Numbered from the stretch's first letter, positions 26,947 through 36,247 are shown. The stretch is 46,761 bases of DNA from Candidatus Cloacimonadota bacterium (GCA_029553545.1 JAKPKU010000209.1:1-46761), one strand, 5' to 3'. The notes: generated by a model not told the origin, from the sequence alone. Numbers and translations are program-made.

Positions 26947-28629
26947 TTACACTTTTTTTACCCATTTAAAAGTTTTATTATCATCGATAATAATCAAACC
27001 CTCTATAGGAGATGAATTGATGCCTATATAATCATAGAAGCTTTCATCAACAGCTTTAAAAAACCTTGATCGCCTTAGTTCAGATAAAGAGAGTTTGTTG
27101 CCCTCATGTAGGTAATAATCATGTTCTCTATTCTCTTTGATAATAGCCCAAGTCTCCTGTCTAAATGATTCACAAATATCACTATTGAGTTTCTCTGGGA
27201 AAAAGTGTGCTTGACTAATAATAGCCCAATCAAGCCGCAATGCATCTAAATAATACAATCTTTCAATCTCTTTCAAACCCATTGCTTGCACGGCTTCGGC
27301 AAGGATATTAAATAGTTTTTGATAATTCTTTTCATTCTTTTTTACCTTATGCTTTTGAAAAAACATATTAATCAGCAAAAAAGACTGATATATATCGGTA
27401 GATTGTTTAAAGAGCACAGTTAAAAAGTATGTAAAATGCCCAGAATTATAGAGTGTATCTACTATCTGATCGACGCCAATATACTCAGTTAACTCTTCAT
27501 ACTTCAACCACTTTGTGGAGTACACTTGATATGGAGGCTTGCTTGAATAAACCAAGTCATATTCTTTTTGTTTATCATACATTTCTGTGCCAAAAAGCAC
27601 TTTTAAAATGCCTGTTTGATAATGGTCTGGTTTTAGACCGATAATCGAATTAAAGCTATTATGTAGGCTCTTATAGTCTTCATACGGTAAGCCAGCGATT
27701 TGATCCAAATGGAAATGAATATTATCAAGCTTTAGTATATTTTGCAATGCAAGGCGGTCTGAGTCCCAATTAGTATCTCGATTAATTGCTTGCAATGTGA
27801 GGGGGTTTGTTGATTGCACGCCTATTTCGAACTGGAACAATTGTTTACGAGCTTTAGTTAAGAGTTCAAGCATCTCTTGATCAATAAAAGAAGGGTGAAT
27901 CTCAAAATGAAATGTACATGCTGGATTTAAGTCTATCAAATAAGTCCAAACCGCTTTGGCAAAGCTTTGGTTAACATTAAATGAACGATCGATGAACTTG
28001 ATAATTGTTGGTTCAAATGCAATCAATCTTTGCAATTCATCTTTAACTGTGTCTATATCTTTGTATTCAAGTCTCTGTTCTTCACGTGATGAGAGGCAAT
28101 ACGAGCATTTAAAGGGGCATCCACGTGAGCTTTCATAGTAAACATACTTATGTTTCAGCTGTTCTTTATCTTGATTCTGATAGGGAAAAGCTACTTCATT
28201 AAACGAATAATTAGGCTTTGAAATCAAGCGTTGGGGACTCTTAAAGCCCTCTTGTGCCAGTTCATAAAAAGCCTTCTCGCCTGCACCTTTAATCAAGAAA
28301 TCAATATTATAATTATTTAAATAATACTCTGCATTATAAGAAGCTTCTGGACCACCGACAACGACGATCAGATTAGGCAAAACTTTTTTTATATCTGATA
28401 GCAAATACTCGACGATATCCCTATTCCAGATATAAATAGGCAAGACTAATATATCAGGTTTCTCTACAAAAATATTATTACAAATATCAAGATACTGGTC
28501 ATTTATGCTATTTTCAACAATCTTATAGTCATATCCACAGTCAGCAATTGTTGTTCGAAAATAAAACAGAGCGAGGCAAGAGTGAGTATAACGCGAATTA
28601 ATAGCAAAAAAGAGTATTTTTTTATTCAA
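26947..28629 (-). CDS. B12-binding-domain radical SAM protein (DUF4080 type)
   Basis: About 560 residues. The first 130 resemble a Rossmann cobalamin-binding domain (INSRYTHSCLALFYFR, VVVGGPEASYNAEYYL), and the radical SAM domain has CxxxCxxC in SSRGCPFKCSYCL near 182. The remainder follows the DUF4080 type common in anaerobes. Substrate unknown; methylation or other radical chemistry on a metabolite is plausible. There is no ATG near the start. The frame opens with TTG at 28635, one base after AGGG, and another TTG at 28629, seven bases after it, so 28629 is chosen. The gap to the nucleotidyltransferase is only a few bases, so the two may share a pathway. Confidence 0.8.
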   Translation of the reverse strand: MNKKILFFAINSRYTHSCLALFYFRTTIADCGYDYKIVENSINDQYLDICNNIFVEKPDILVLPIYIWNRDIVEYLLSDIKKVLPNLIVVVGGPEASYNAEYYLNNYNIDFLIKGAGEKAFYELAQEGFKSPQRLISKPNYSFNEVAFPYQNQDKEQLKHKYVYYESSRGCPFKCSYCLSSREEQRLEYKDIDTVKDELQRLIAFEPTIIKFIDRSFNVNQSFAKAVWTYLIDLNPACTFHFEIHPSFIDQEMLELLTKARKQLFQFEIGVQSTNPLTLQAINRDTNWDSDRLALQNILKLDNIHFHLDQIAGLPYEDYKSLHNSFNSIIGLKPDHYQTGILKVLFGTEMYDKQKEYDLVYSSKPPYQVYSTKWLKYEELTEYIGVDQIVDTLYNSGHFTYFLTVLFKQSTDIYQSFLLINMFFQKHKVKKNEKNYQKLFNILAEAVQAMGLKEIERLYYLDALRLDWAIISQAHFFPEKLNSDICESFRQETWAIIKENREHDYYLHEGNKLSLSELRRSRFFKAVDESFYDYIGINSSPIEGLIIIDDNKTFKWVKKV

Positions 28630-28638
28630 AAGCAAACC

Positions 28639-29379
28639 CTATTTTTGCATATCAAGATATGACTGAACCTGTGGGTATACAACTTCACGTGCACGTTTCA
28701 AATCTTCTTGAAAGTCTATTTCTATGCAAGGCAAATCATCTGTAAAAACTGGATGCAAGTCACAAAAAGCACTGATCATATTTACTGCATACTCAAAATA
28801 GTTATTCCCTTGTCCAGTATTCGCACCGAGTTCCAAAGCTTCAAAGAGAGCATATTGGTCTTTTCTGGCAAATTTGCCAATACCAATAAATTCACCAACA
28901 GCCTTATTCATATCAACTTGTTTATGTATTTCCACGATTCGGTCATTTTCAATTGCCACTTTAACTTCTTCTTCACCGCACTCTTTCTTTTCGATCAAGA
29001 GTTCTGTTTTACCATTATCATTGACGATTTTTTCTAATAAGAGTGGATGAAAGTAAACATCTGCATTAAAATAGATAAAGTCTTCTGAAAAGTACTTTCC
29101 TGTTAAGTAAAGAGAATAGAGTGTGTTTGTTTCTGCAAAGTATTGATTTTCAATAAAGTGAACTTGGGAGCTGTTTACTTTTTTCAAGACATGCTCAGTC
29201 AGCATCACCTTTTCATAACCGACAACTACGACAAACTTCTTTATCCCAAGCTTCAGACATTGCTCAATTTGATAATGAATAATACTCTGATCGCCGATTT
29301 TTTCCATTGATTTAGGTATGCTTGAGCGCCCCTCATTGAGTCTCATCCCCCTACCTGCTGCAAGAATAATCGCTTTCAT
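28639..29379 (-). CDS. NTP-transferase of the LicC/phosphocholine cytidylyltransferase type
   Basis: 246 residues with the nucleotidyltransferase signature LAAGRGMRL near 7, followed by PKSMEKIG, NTLYSLYLT, the metal-binding NADVYFH and CIEIDFQEDLKRA. The pattern resembles LicC and CTP-dependent transferases for phosphocholine or aminoethylphosphonate more than RmlA. It would activate a small head group for envelope lipid or glycan decoration. Good ribosome site AGAAGGTATT. Cotranscribed with the radical SAM gene, whose substrate may be linked. The exact nucleotide and acceptor are not readable. Confidence 0.8.
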   Translation of the reverse strand: MKAIILAAGRGMRLNEGRSSIPKSMEKIGDQSIIHYQIEQCLKLGIKKFVVVVGYEKVMLTEHVLKKVNSSQVHFIENQYFAETNTLYSLYLTGKYFSEDFIYFNADVYFHPLLLEKIVNDNGKTELLIEKKECGEEEVKVAIENDRIVEIHKQVDMNKAVGEFIGIGKFARKDQYALFEALELGANTGQGNNYFEYAVNMISAFCDLHPVFTDDLPCIEIDFQEDLKRAREVVYPQVQSYLDMQK

Positions 29380-29413
29380 AATACCTTCTTTTTAAAAATA
29401 ATATACTAAACAG

Positions 29414-29441
29414 ATTATTTATATACCTTATAATAAGTCAA
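29414..29441 (-). promoter_or_regulatory. Candidate promoter of the NTP-transferase/radical SAM unit
   Basis: Minus-strand TTGACT (29436-29441) and AATAAT (29414-29419) have a 16-base spacer and lie about 35 bases upstream of the ATG at 29379. Confidence 0.5.
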
Positions 29442-29452
29442 GCAAAAAGTGA

Positions 29453-32227
29453 CTATTCTTTAATCTTTACCTTACCACCATCTATAAATGACTCAAATTT
29501 CATCACTTTAGGCATCAATTCGAATTCGAGAGAATAAGATTCATCATCAACTACTTCAATTTCTTTTATATCATCCACAAACTCATAGGTCTGAGCATCT
29601 GCAGACTTTAAAGGGAAAACTTGCCAAGTGCCTGCATGTAATTGATTAAAGATTATCTGCCCATTTTGATCTGTCTTTTTGATTATCTTGGTGTCTTTAT
29701 TCTGCAAAACAAAATAAATATCTTTAAGCTTTATCTTCCCATTATTCGCCAAAAATACGCCTTCGCCAGCTGTTGGTGAGACTTCTCTCTGGCTTACTTT
29801 TATATGAATACTTGCGGGGTTGATTAAATTGTACTTTTTAGTGATCTTCTCTTTTTTCTCTACTCGAACTGTATCAGGCAGCTGAGGATAAAGGAGCTGT
29901 TCTCTACCATTATTAATTGCTGTTAAAAGGTAATCTCCTTGATTGATATTCAAAAACTCTGCTCGCCCATTTTTATTAGTTAAACCATACATCCCATTTG
30001 CGTGAATTAATAGATTATTAACAGGATTATTTGTATATGGATCAAAGACTTCAACAATCAGATCTGAGTGATGGCTCTTAGCTGCCACTGGCATATTCAA
30101 AGGCATTGTATATTCCAAAGAAACAGAGTATCGGTTTAGCTCATGATTATTCAAATATTCATAGTGCTTTGCAGAGAGGGTCAAAGTATGCTTATGATAA
30201 AAGGCATAACTGAGATTCCCTTCCCCAATAATCATATCCTGCCATGCATTCCCCTGATAATGGTAATTCTGCAATGATGCGGACATTCTTAGTTTTTGAT
30301 AAATCTTGGTTTCTGCAGAAATAAACTGGCTTTGATTAGTTTTGTTTTCCATACGAGTTGTTTTTGAGTCTGCGACAAAGATAAACCAGTCTCGATAGAA
30401 ATACCGCATATTAACATGTAAAACATCTTCTATTTTCTTGCTGTGATTGTAGTTATAGTCATGTTTACCTGCCAAAGCCTCTGCATAGAAATTATTTAAA
30501 TCAAATGCGATACCTGACAGCAGCAGTTTATCTTCAACATTATAGGTTTGTTGGCTACTTTCATACCAATAATAGCTATAATTAGCAATAGCATACAACG
30601 ATTTCCAGATCTTGACTTTTGGCTTTAGATAGTGAGAGTTGTATACTTGATTATAGGGGTATGACCAAGTGTAATTAGATTTTTCATTGCTGTATCTAAA
30701 CCCAGCCAGGAAGGCAAAATCATTTTCAAATCTATTAGATAAGTTTGCTTCAAATGTTTTTCGGAAATCATATTCTCCATCAATTTTCTTTGCCTGATAA
30801 AAATGCTTTAATTCTACAAAAGTACTTGGCAAAGAATAGGTCAATCGATTATAAATCAAGGGCTCAGCAAAATTAAACTCATCATTAGTATTATTATTTT
30901 TATACCACAAGAGCTCATTATTAATCTTTAAAGACGGTGTCAAAGCAAGACATAAATTTGTTGACAGTTTATCATTGTCATTAGGGCTATTAGTGTCTTT
31001 GCCGATTATAGAATTAGTGCTAAAATCTTTTCTTTTAGCCTGAAAGTGTAAAGAAAAGAGGCTATTATTCTCACTCAAAATATAATCCTTATCTCTAAGA
31101 AAAGTATAAGAGATAGTAGAATATGTCGCCTTTTCGCGGTAATAATCTTTCACCAGTTGGTATGAGAACATTGATCTATTTGGAAAAACATTAATATCAA
31201 AGCCCTGCCCATAAAGGTTTCCTAATAAAACATTCTTTTGAAAGTTTGCCTTACCAGATGTGCTGGCAATCAAATTATTACTAAAACTCACTGCATATTC
31301 ATCATGATCTGTCCAAGAATTTAAAAATCTACCATTCTGTTTCTTAAAATACCAAGAGACAAATGTATCAGGTTTTTTATCTCTATCATAAAGGTATCCA
31401 TAGCCCCAGAAACTCAACCAATGCTCCCATTCATCCTCTTCGGGGTAATTATTAAGCTTCACTTTATTAGATACATAAGCAGGGATCTTATGAAATCTTT
31501 GCAAGTCTGGTTGATAAAGTGAATAATAAGGCAAATATCTGTCAATATTGAGTTTATGTGAGCTTAAAGAGTCAGGATATATATACTTATAATCAATATC
31601 AATCTTGGCATTAATAAACTTGTCCATCAGCATAAAAGAGTCTGTTTTAAACTGCAGAGTATCTGCCTCTCCTGCCTTCAAATAAAACTGTTTTGTTTGT
31701 ATTTTTGCCCCATTAATAAGCAAAATATCACCAATACACGGGATATTACTATCATTATCAAGCACGAGCGCCAAAGTGCTATTACCGTCGTCATACAATG
31801 GCGAATTACCTGTATTAAGCCAGGCTTGAAAGTTGGTATATGGCTTAATATTTATTTTAATAAACTCACGAAATACTTCTTCTCCTTGGCTATCTCTCAA
31901 AATAAAAGGTAAAAGAAATGACTGTAATTGCTGAGTATTTTCAACTAAGAAAGTGTAATATAAGAGCTTTTCTTCATTTGCCTTAAAATCAAGATCTTGC
32001 AGTGGACTAATAACTGTGAATGATTCGCTGGGTATAAAGTCAGGTACAGCAGATACTTGATAATCTTTTAGATTTTGAATTTTAAGTGCTAAAACGCTTA
32101 CCTTATTGATATCAAAAAATACATCATCAGCAACGGATAGTTTAAAATCTGCAGCAAAAGCATTCCCCGCTAATAATAGCGTTATTAAAGCTAATAGCTT
32201 AATTTTGAATATTAAATTGGGAGCCAA
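29453..32227 (-). CDS. Large outer-membrane beta-barrel, usher-like
   Basis: About 924 residues from TTG 32227, with a signal peptide LLALITLLLAGNAFA. Two Ig-like periplasmic regions come first (about 30-230), then about 500 residues of alternating amphipathic strands rich in Tyr, Asn and aromatic girdle residues, e.g. LKPKVKIWKSLYAIANYSYY. Two small carboxypeptidase-regulatory-like domains end it (DLIVEVFDPYTNNPVNNLLI with GLTNKNGRAEFLNINQGDYLL, then NQNGQIIFNQL style). The layout of barrel plus C-terminal domains downstream of a chaperone and a secreted subunit resembles a fimbrial usher, although no FimD signature is clear. The TTG start is uncertain: AAGG is three bases away, and an ATG at 32266 lies deeper inside the chaperone gene. 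Confidence 0.65.
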   Translation of the reverse strand: MAPNLIFKIKLLALITLLLAGNAFAADFKLSVADDVFFDINKVSVLALKIQNLKDYQVSAVPDFIPSESFTVISPLQDLDFKANEEKLLYYTFLVENTQQLQSFLLPFILRDSQGEEVFREFIKINIKPYTNFQAWLNTGNSPLYDDGNSTLALVLDNDSNIPCIGDILLINGAKIQTKQFYLKAGEADTLQFKTDSFMLMDKFINAKIDIDYKYIYPDSLSSHKLNIDRYLPYYSLYQPDLQRFHKIPAYVSNKVKLNNYPEEDEWEHWLSFWGYGYLYDRDKKPDTFVSWYFKKQNGRFLNSWTDHDEYAVSFSNNLIASTSGKANFQKNVLLGNLYGQGFDINVFPNRSMFSYQLVKDYYREKATYSTISYTFLRDKDYILSENNSLFSLHFQAKRKDFSTNSIIGKDTNSPNDNDKLSTNLCLALTPSLKINNELLWYKNNNTNDEFNFAEPLIYNRLTYSLPSTFVELKHFYQAKKIDGEYDFRKTFEANLSNRFENDFAFLAGFRYSNEKSNYTWSYPYNQVYNSHYLKPKVKIWKSLYAIANYSYYWYESSQQTYNVEDKLLLSGIAFDLNNFYAEALAGKHDYNYNHSKKIEDVLHVNMRYFYRDWFIFVADSKTTRMENKTNQSQFISAETKIYQKLRMSASLQNYHYQGNAWQDMIIGEGNLSYAFYHKHTLTLSAKHYEYLNNHELNRYSVSLEYTMPLNMPVAAKSHHSDLIVEVFDPYTNNPVNNLLIHANGMYGLTNKNGRAEFLNINQGDYLLTAINNGREQLLYPQLPDTVRVEKKEKITKKYNLINPASIHIKVSQREVSPTAGEGVFLANNGKIKLKDIYFVLQNKDTKIIKKTDQNGQIIFNQLHAGTWQVFPLKSADAQTYEFVDDIKEIEVVDDESYSLEFELMPKVMKFESFIDGGKVKIKE

Positions 32228-32972
32228 ACACCTTGTTTTCTCCACAATCCACAACGCCAACAACATAGTAATTCTTTTTATTTAGGGAGACAAGCGGTAT
32301 TTTGTATGCATGAGAGGTCTGTGGGTACAGCTTATGTTTATTTGCATTAAACACACCTACTTTTGTACCATCAGAGTCATATAATTCAACCCATACATTT
32401 GGGTTAGCCCATCGTTCTCCAGTGTTTTTTATGTTTAATATCAGCTCATTTGTGCTTTTCTTAAATTCTGCCCCTTCGAATAGAATATTATACTGTCCAG
32501 TATCTCCTATTTGAGTGATAGACTGTATTGCATAGCGTTGATTAACTTGCAATTTCAGCTCATTATTTTTGGCAACTTCATAACCGAGCCCCCCTTCTTC
32601 AATAAAGAGAATTGACCAATAAGATCCGATCAAGTCTTCATTTTCAGGTACTTTGACGCTATATGAAAAGTTTACTTTGCTCTTTGCTGCAATATTTATT
32701 TCTTGTGTGGCAAAGCTTATCCAATTGGCATTTGATCGGGACAATTTTCCAGGCTCAATAAACCAGATATTTCCTTCCGCATTATAGGCATAGTCAGCTT
32801 GTTTGATATTTAGGGTGAGTTTTTCATTTCCATGATTAGTAATAAGAATTTCTCTGGTAATTCTATCTCCACGATTCATCACATTATAGTGAGTCAGGTC
32901 GCCAGTTACAGACCAATCAGCAAAGAGAGAAAAGCTTAATACAGAAATTAAGACAAAAACAAATAATCTCAT
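32199..32972 (-). CDS. PapD-like/DUF916-like periplasmic chaperone
   Basis: 257 residues with a signal peptide (MRLFVFVLISVLSFSLFA). The first Ig-like domain carries the chaperone pattern: RITREILITNHGNEKLTLNI, WISFATQEINIAAKSKVNF and SYSVKVPENEDLIGSYWSI. A second Ig domain contains EFKKSTNELILNIKNTGERW. This matches the donor-strand chaperone style of PapD relatives and of DUF916 proteins, although at low similarity. It would hold the secreted subunit encoded four bases upstream and pass it to the barrel protein, whose reading frame overlaps its 3' end by about 30 bases. Confidence 0.65.
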   Translation of the reverse strand: MRLFVFVLISVLSFSLFADWSVTGDLTHYNVMNRGDRITREILITNHGNEKLTLNIKQADYAYNAEGNIWFIEPGKLSRSNANWISFATQEINIAAKSKVNFSYSVKVPENEDLIGSYWSILFIEEGGLGYEVAKNNELKLQVNQRYAIQSITQIGDTGQYNILFEGAEFKKSTNELILNIKNTGERWANPNVWVELYDSDGTKVGVFNANKHKLYPQTSHAYKIPLVSLNKKNYYVVGVVDCGENKVFGSQFNIQN

Positions 32973-32975
32973 CTT

Positions 32976-33446
32976 TTAATCCATGATTGTAAAAGTAACA
33001 ACTCTATTTTCATTAACAGAAACAGGCGCACCGATATTTGCATTTAAGCGATAGTAAAGCAATAAGTTCTTCTGATTAACATTACTAATATTTGTGATTA
33101 TTGGGCTTGGCGCAACAGAAAGAGGCACGTACCCTAAACTAATTGCATTTGCAGGTGCATCGGCTTTTACTTCTAAGGTCGTATGTTCAGGCATATTTTG
33201 ATTCAATTGAGCTACCAACTGTTTGAAGTTGCCTGTGGACACAATGCTATACGTACTATTGAGCACAACAGGGTCATACAACCTTTGTGTATTACCAGAA
33301 TAAGCCAGATTCATTGACAGATTAGCTTCTTCTAACACAATATGTTGGATATCAGGCACATTAAAATGCACTATTGTACTGGCGCTTCTATTTGCCAGCA
33401 ATAATACAGCATGCAAGCACAAAATAATAATAATAATTCTTTTCAT
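32976..33446 (-). CDS. Secreted all-beta subunit, candidate pilus-like protein
   Basis: 156 residues with a signal peptide (MKRIIIIILCLHAVLLLANR). The rest is predicted beta: a STYSIVSTGNFKQLVAQLN strand pair, a MPEHTTLEVKADAPANAISLG segment and a final strand VSVNENRVVTFTIMD. The pattern of short repeated strands and the T-I-x-D end resembles single-domain structural subunits that need a chaperone. Strong ribosome site AGGAGGATAAG, first gene of the subunit-chaperone-barrel set, with a terminator (33504-33537) separating it from cheW. It is not a recognised family to me; the call rests on context and on fold-like features. Confidence 0.5.
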   Translation of the reverse strand: MKRIIIIILCLHAVLLLANRSASTIVHFNVPDIQHIVLEEANLSMNLAYSGNTQRLYDPVVLNSTYSIVSTGNFKQLVAQLNQNMPEHTTLEVKADAPANAISLGYVPLSVAPSPIITNISNVNQKNLLLYYRLNANIGAPVSVNENRVVTFTIMD

Positions 33447-33503
33447 CTTATCCTCCTTATAATTAAAATCGAATTAAAACAATAAAACCTTAGATTTATT
33501 TAC

Positions 33504-33537
33504 AAAAATTGCTTCGCTAATTAATGTAGCGAAGCAA
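33504..33537 (-). terminator. Rho-independent terminator of the chemotaxis-like operon
   Basis: An 11-bp stem TTGCTTCGCTA / TAGCGAAGCAA (33509-33537) with a 7-base loop and five T on the minus strand, 22 bases after the cheW stop codon. Confidence 0.9.
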
Positions 33538-33559
33538 TAAAACATTTATCACTCAGAAA

Positions 33560-34024
33560 TCAGAATTTAATTATTTCTTGCACATTCAAGATAATCAATA
33601 AATCGTCTTTTAATTCTACTACGCCTTTGATAAATTCCTTTGAAATATCGCCAACATTTGCAGGTGCAGATTGGATATCAGTATCTTCAACTTCTATTAC
33701 GTCACCAATTCTATCGATAATAAAGCCAACAGCATCATGACCTATTTCTTCAATCTTATTACTGCTACGAATCAAAGCTGTTTCTACATCTGTTTTTAGA
33801 ATAAGATTTCTTGTTTTGTCTTGAATATCGGTATCATTTCTACCCAATCTTTTTGCCAAATCAAATATTGTAATAATCTGACCACGTAGGTTAAACAGTC
33901 CTTTTATAAAATCAGCTGAATCTGGTACTGGTGTGTATTTCATCTGATTATTAATCTCTTTAACTTGTAGGATATTCACCCCAAAAAGTGTTTTCCCAAC
34001 ATAAAATGTAGTAAATTGCATCAT
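33560..34024 (-). CDS. cheW: CheW-like chemotaxis coupling protein
   Basis: 154 residues, the usual CheW size, with paired SH3-like folds. Motifs are FGVNILQVKEIN, PDSADFIKGLFNLRGQIITIFDLAKRLG and GFIIDRIGDVIEVEDTDI. CheW normally joins chemoreceptors to CheA in membrane arrays. AAGGAGGATAGA precedes the ATG, and the gene follows the CheA-like gene by 10 bases. No receptor, CheR, CheB or CheY gene is in the window. Confidence 0.93.
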   Translation of the reverse strand: MMQFTTFYVGKTLFGVNILQVKEINNQMKYTPVPDSADFIKGLFNLRGQIITIFDLAKRLGRNDTDIQDKTRNLILKTDVETALIRSSNKIEEIGHDAVGFIIDRIGDVIEVEDTDIQSAPANVGDISKEFIKGVVELKDDLLIILNVQEIIKF

Positions 34025-34034
34025 TCTATCCTCC

Positions 34035-36134
34035 TTATTTATTCAGTAGTGATTCTACAGTTTCGAGCAATTTTTCTTTATGTACTTTTATTTCATATGC
34101 ATCAAAACCCGCATTAAAAGCCTTTGTCTTACTTTCTTCACTGCTGAGTGTAGTAAGCGCAAGTGTTGGTATCTTTTGCAATTCTGGGTTTCTTTTGATA
34201 GCTTCAACAAATTGATAGCCGTCCATGCGTGGCATGATGATATCGACTATAAACAAGTCATATTTATGCTGCCCAGCTTTTTTAAACCCATCCATACCAT
34301 CAATTGCTATATCTACGCTGTATCCAGCAGATTCCAGATAATTCTTTTCTAATGATCTAAAAAATGGTGTATCTTCAATCAATAGTATTTTTTGCTTTTT
34401 TTTATCTTTAGCTCTATATTTTTGTACTTTTTCTGGTTCAGACATTTCGATCAGCTCAAAAATATCAGGGAATAAGACCAAGTCATCTTTAATTAATGCA
34501 GAACCTATTAGCCCTTTTGCCATAATGCTATCTGAATCTATTTCTGTATTAACAGATATAGAATCAACTATTCTGTGTACGATAATGCCAATAGGGTTTT
34601 CGACAGATTTGGGTATTATTACATACAAGTCAGAATCTTCATGATCTGGTGCCTGAACGGGCAAATATTGTTCTAATCTAATGACATGTAAACTCTTACC
34701 TTCATGTTCAATATATTCTTTTTCTCCAACCAAATCAATATCTGCTTTAGCTATTTTTTCAATACGTTTGATTAAATCAAGGTTAAGTGCAAAGAATTGA
34801 TCTTTTGCATTTTCAAAGAGGAGCAAGTTCTGCATATCATCGTGCATACGTCTATCTATATCATCACTTGATCCTGCTTGTTCTTTAAGCCCTGTAAAGT
34901 TCAGCTTACCTTTAGCACCTATACCGCCAATATCCAAGATAAGCGCCACAGAGCCGTCACCCATGATCGTAGTTCCTGTATAACATAATGAGTTTTTAAA
35001 GAATCTGGGAATATTCTTCACGACTATTTCTTCGTGATCAAATATCTCATCTACCACCAAGCCAAACTCATTGTCATCATGTTTCATTACCATAATTCTA
35101 ACAGTTTCATCATTTTGCTCTTCTTTTTTCATGCCCAAAACTTTATGTAAATACAAGATTGGCAAAAGCTTATTTCTTAATCGTAATACAGGTGCATCAT
35201 TAACTTGCTCGATTTTATGTTCTACATCACCTACTTTTAATCGGACAATTTCTTGTAAAGACACTTGAGGCACAGCAAAATTTTGTTCATTAACTGTAAT
35301 AATAATAGAAGGAATTATCACCAGTGTAAGGGGCAATTTGACATTAATAATAGTATTATTTGCTAAGCCAGTATCCACACTTATAGAGCCGCCAATTTTT
35401 TCCAGCATTACTCTCGCATCAACAAGTCCAACTTCTTCTTCACCATGATCGAGTTTCATGTGGTTTTTGAAAAAGTTATGTGAAAAAAGTAAATCAAAGA
35501 TATCTTTTTTGCCATATCTTTCTGCGTCATTTGCGCTTACCAGCCCTTCTTCGATGGCTTTATTGAGCAGTAGCTGCGTATCAATGCCTGCACCGTCTGA
35601 AATAATATCAACATTGACTTTTCCGCCCTCTTGGTATGCCTTTAAGTAAATATTGGCTGTCTCGTCTTTATTAGCTCTAATACGCTCTTCTGGGCTCTCA
35701 ATATCTTTTTCTACCAAATAATACATCACAATAGCCAGCGGGTCATAAAGACTCTCTACAACTGACTTATCTAAATCCACACTATCTCCGCTGGTTTCGA
35801 GATGTATCTTCTTTTTATTCTTCATTGTCATATCACGTATAAGGCGTGGAAAACGACTGAACACAAGTGAAATAGGCTGCATACGTGTGTTCATAATGCG
35901 TTCTTGTATGGTTGATGTTGTCATATCAATGTCTTGCAATACATTAGACAAACCTGGAATTGTCTTTGATAATTCTGTGGTAAGCCTCATAAGCTGATTT
36001 CTTGCCAATACGAGTTCACCAGCATATATCATCAATTCGTCTAAGAGAGTCAAACTCACTCTTATAGTTTCATTCTTATTTTCGCTATTCTTGTCCTCAA
36101 GATGAGCTAAGTTTTCATTATGTATTGTTTTCAT
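34035..36134 (-). CDS. CheA-like pseudokinase with two CheW-like domains and a receiver domain
   Basis: 699 residues. The first 23 are a short linker, so the P1 phosphotransfer (His) and P2 domains of CheA are missing. P3 dimerisation begins at 24 (IRVSLTLLDELMIYAGELVL). The P4 kinase region keeps the DGAG of the G1 box (180-183). The N-box HLVRNSLDHGIE-type segment has become IVMYYLVEKDIE (135-146) with no Asn, and the G2 box SGRGVGMD-type segment is GEEEVGLVD (231-239), so ATP catalysis looks lost. Two CheW-like domains follow (about 275-415 and 435-565), then a receiver domain (580-699) with D588, phospho-acceptor D631 (VDIIMPRMDGY), T661 and K683. It resembles an enlarged CheV. Start with GAGGAGAT upstream. 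Confidence 0.88.
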   Translation of the reverse strand: MKTIHNENLAHLEDKNSENKNETIRVSLTLLDELMIYAGELVLARNQLMRLTTELSKTIPGLSNVLQDIDMTTSTIQERIMNTRMQPISLVFSRFPRLIRDMTMKNKKKIHLETSGDSVDLDKSVVESLYDPLAIVMYYLVEKDIESPEERIRANKDETANIYLKAYQEGGKVNVDIISDGAGIDTQLLLNKAIEEGLVSANDAERYGKKDIFDLLFSHNFFKNHMKLDHGEEEVGLVDARVMLEKIGGSISVDTGLANNTIINVKLPLTLVIIPSIIITVNEQNFAVPQVSLQEIVRLKVGDVEHKIEQVNDAPVLRLRNKLLPILYLHKVLGMKKEEQNDETVRIMVMKHDDNEFGLVVDEIFDHEEIVVKNIPRFFKNSLCYTGTTIMGDGSVALILDIGGIGAKGKLNFTGLKEQAGSSDDIDRRMHDDMQNLLLFENAKDQFFALNLDLIKRIEKIAKADIDLVGEKEYIEHEGKSLHVIRLEQYLPVQAPDHEDSDLYVIIPKSVENPIGIIVHRIVDSISVNTEIDSDSIMAKGLIGSALIKDDLVLFPDIFELIEMSEPEKVQKYRAKDKKKQKILLIEDTPFFRSLEKNYLESAGYSVDIAIDGMDGFKKAGQHKYDLFIVDIIMPRMDGYQFVEAIKRNPELQKIPTLALTTLSSEESKTKAFNAGFDAYEIKVHKEKLLETVESLLNK

Positions 36135-36247
36135 ATCTCCTCACTTTTCTATCATACACTATTACACTGTTATTTACAAGTTAATTAAATACACAACATT
36201 TGGCAAGCTTTTTTATTATTTTTCATTACTTTCTAAAGCAAGAATCT

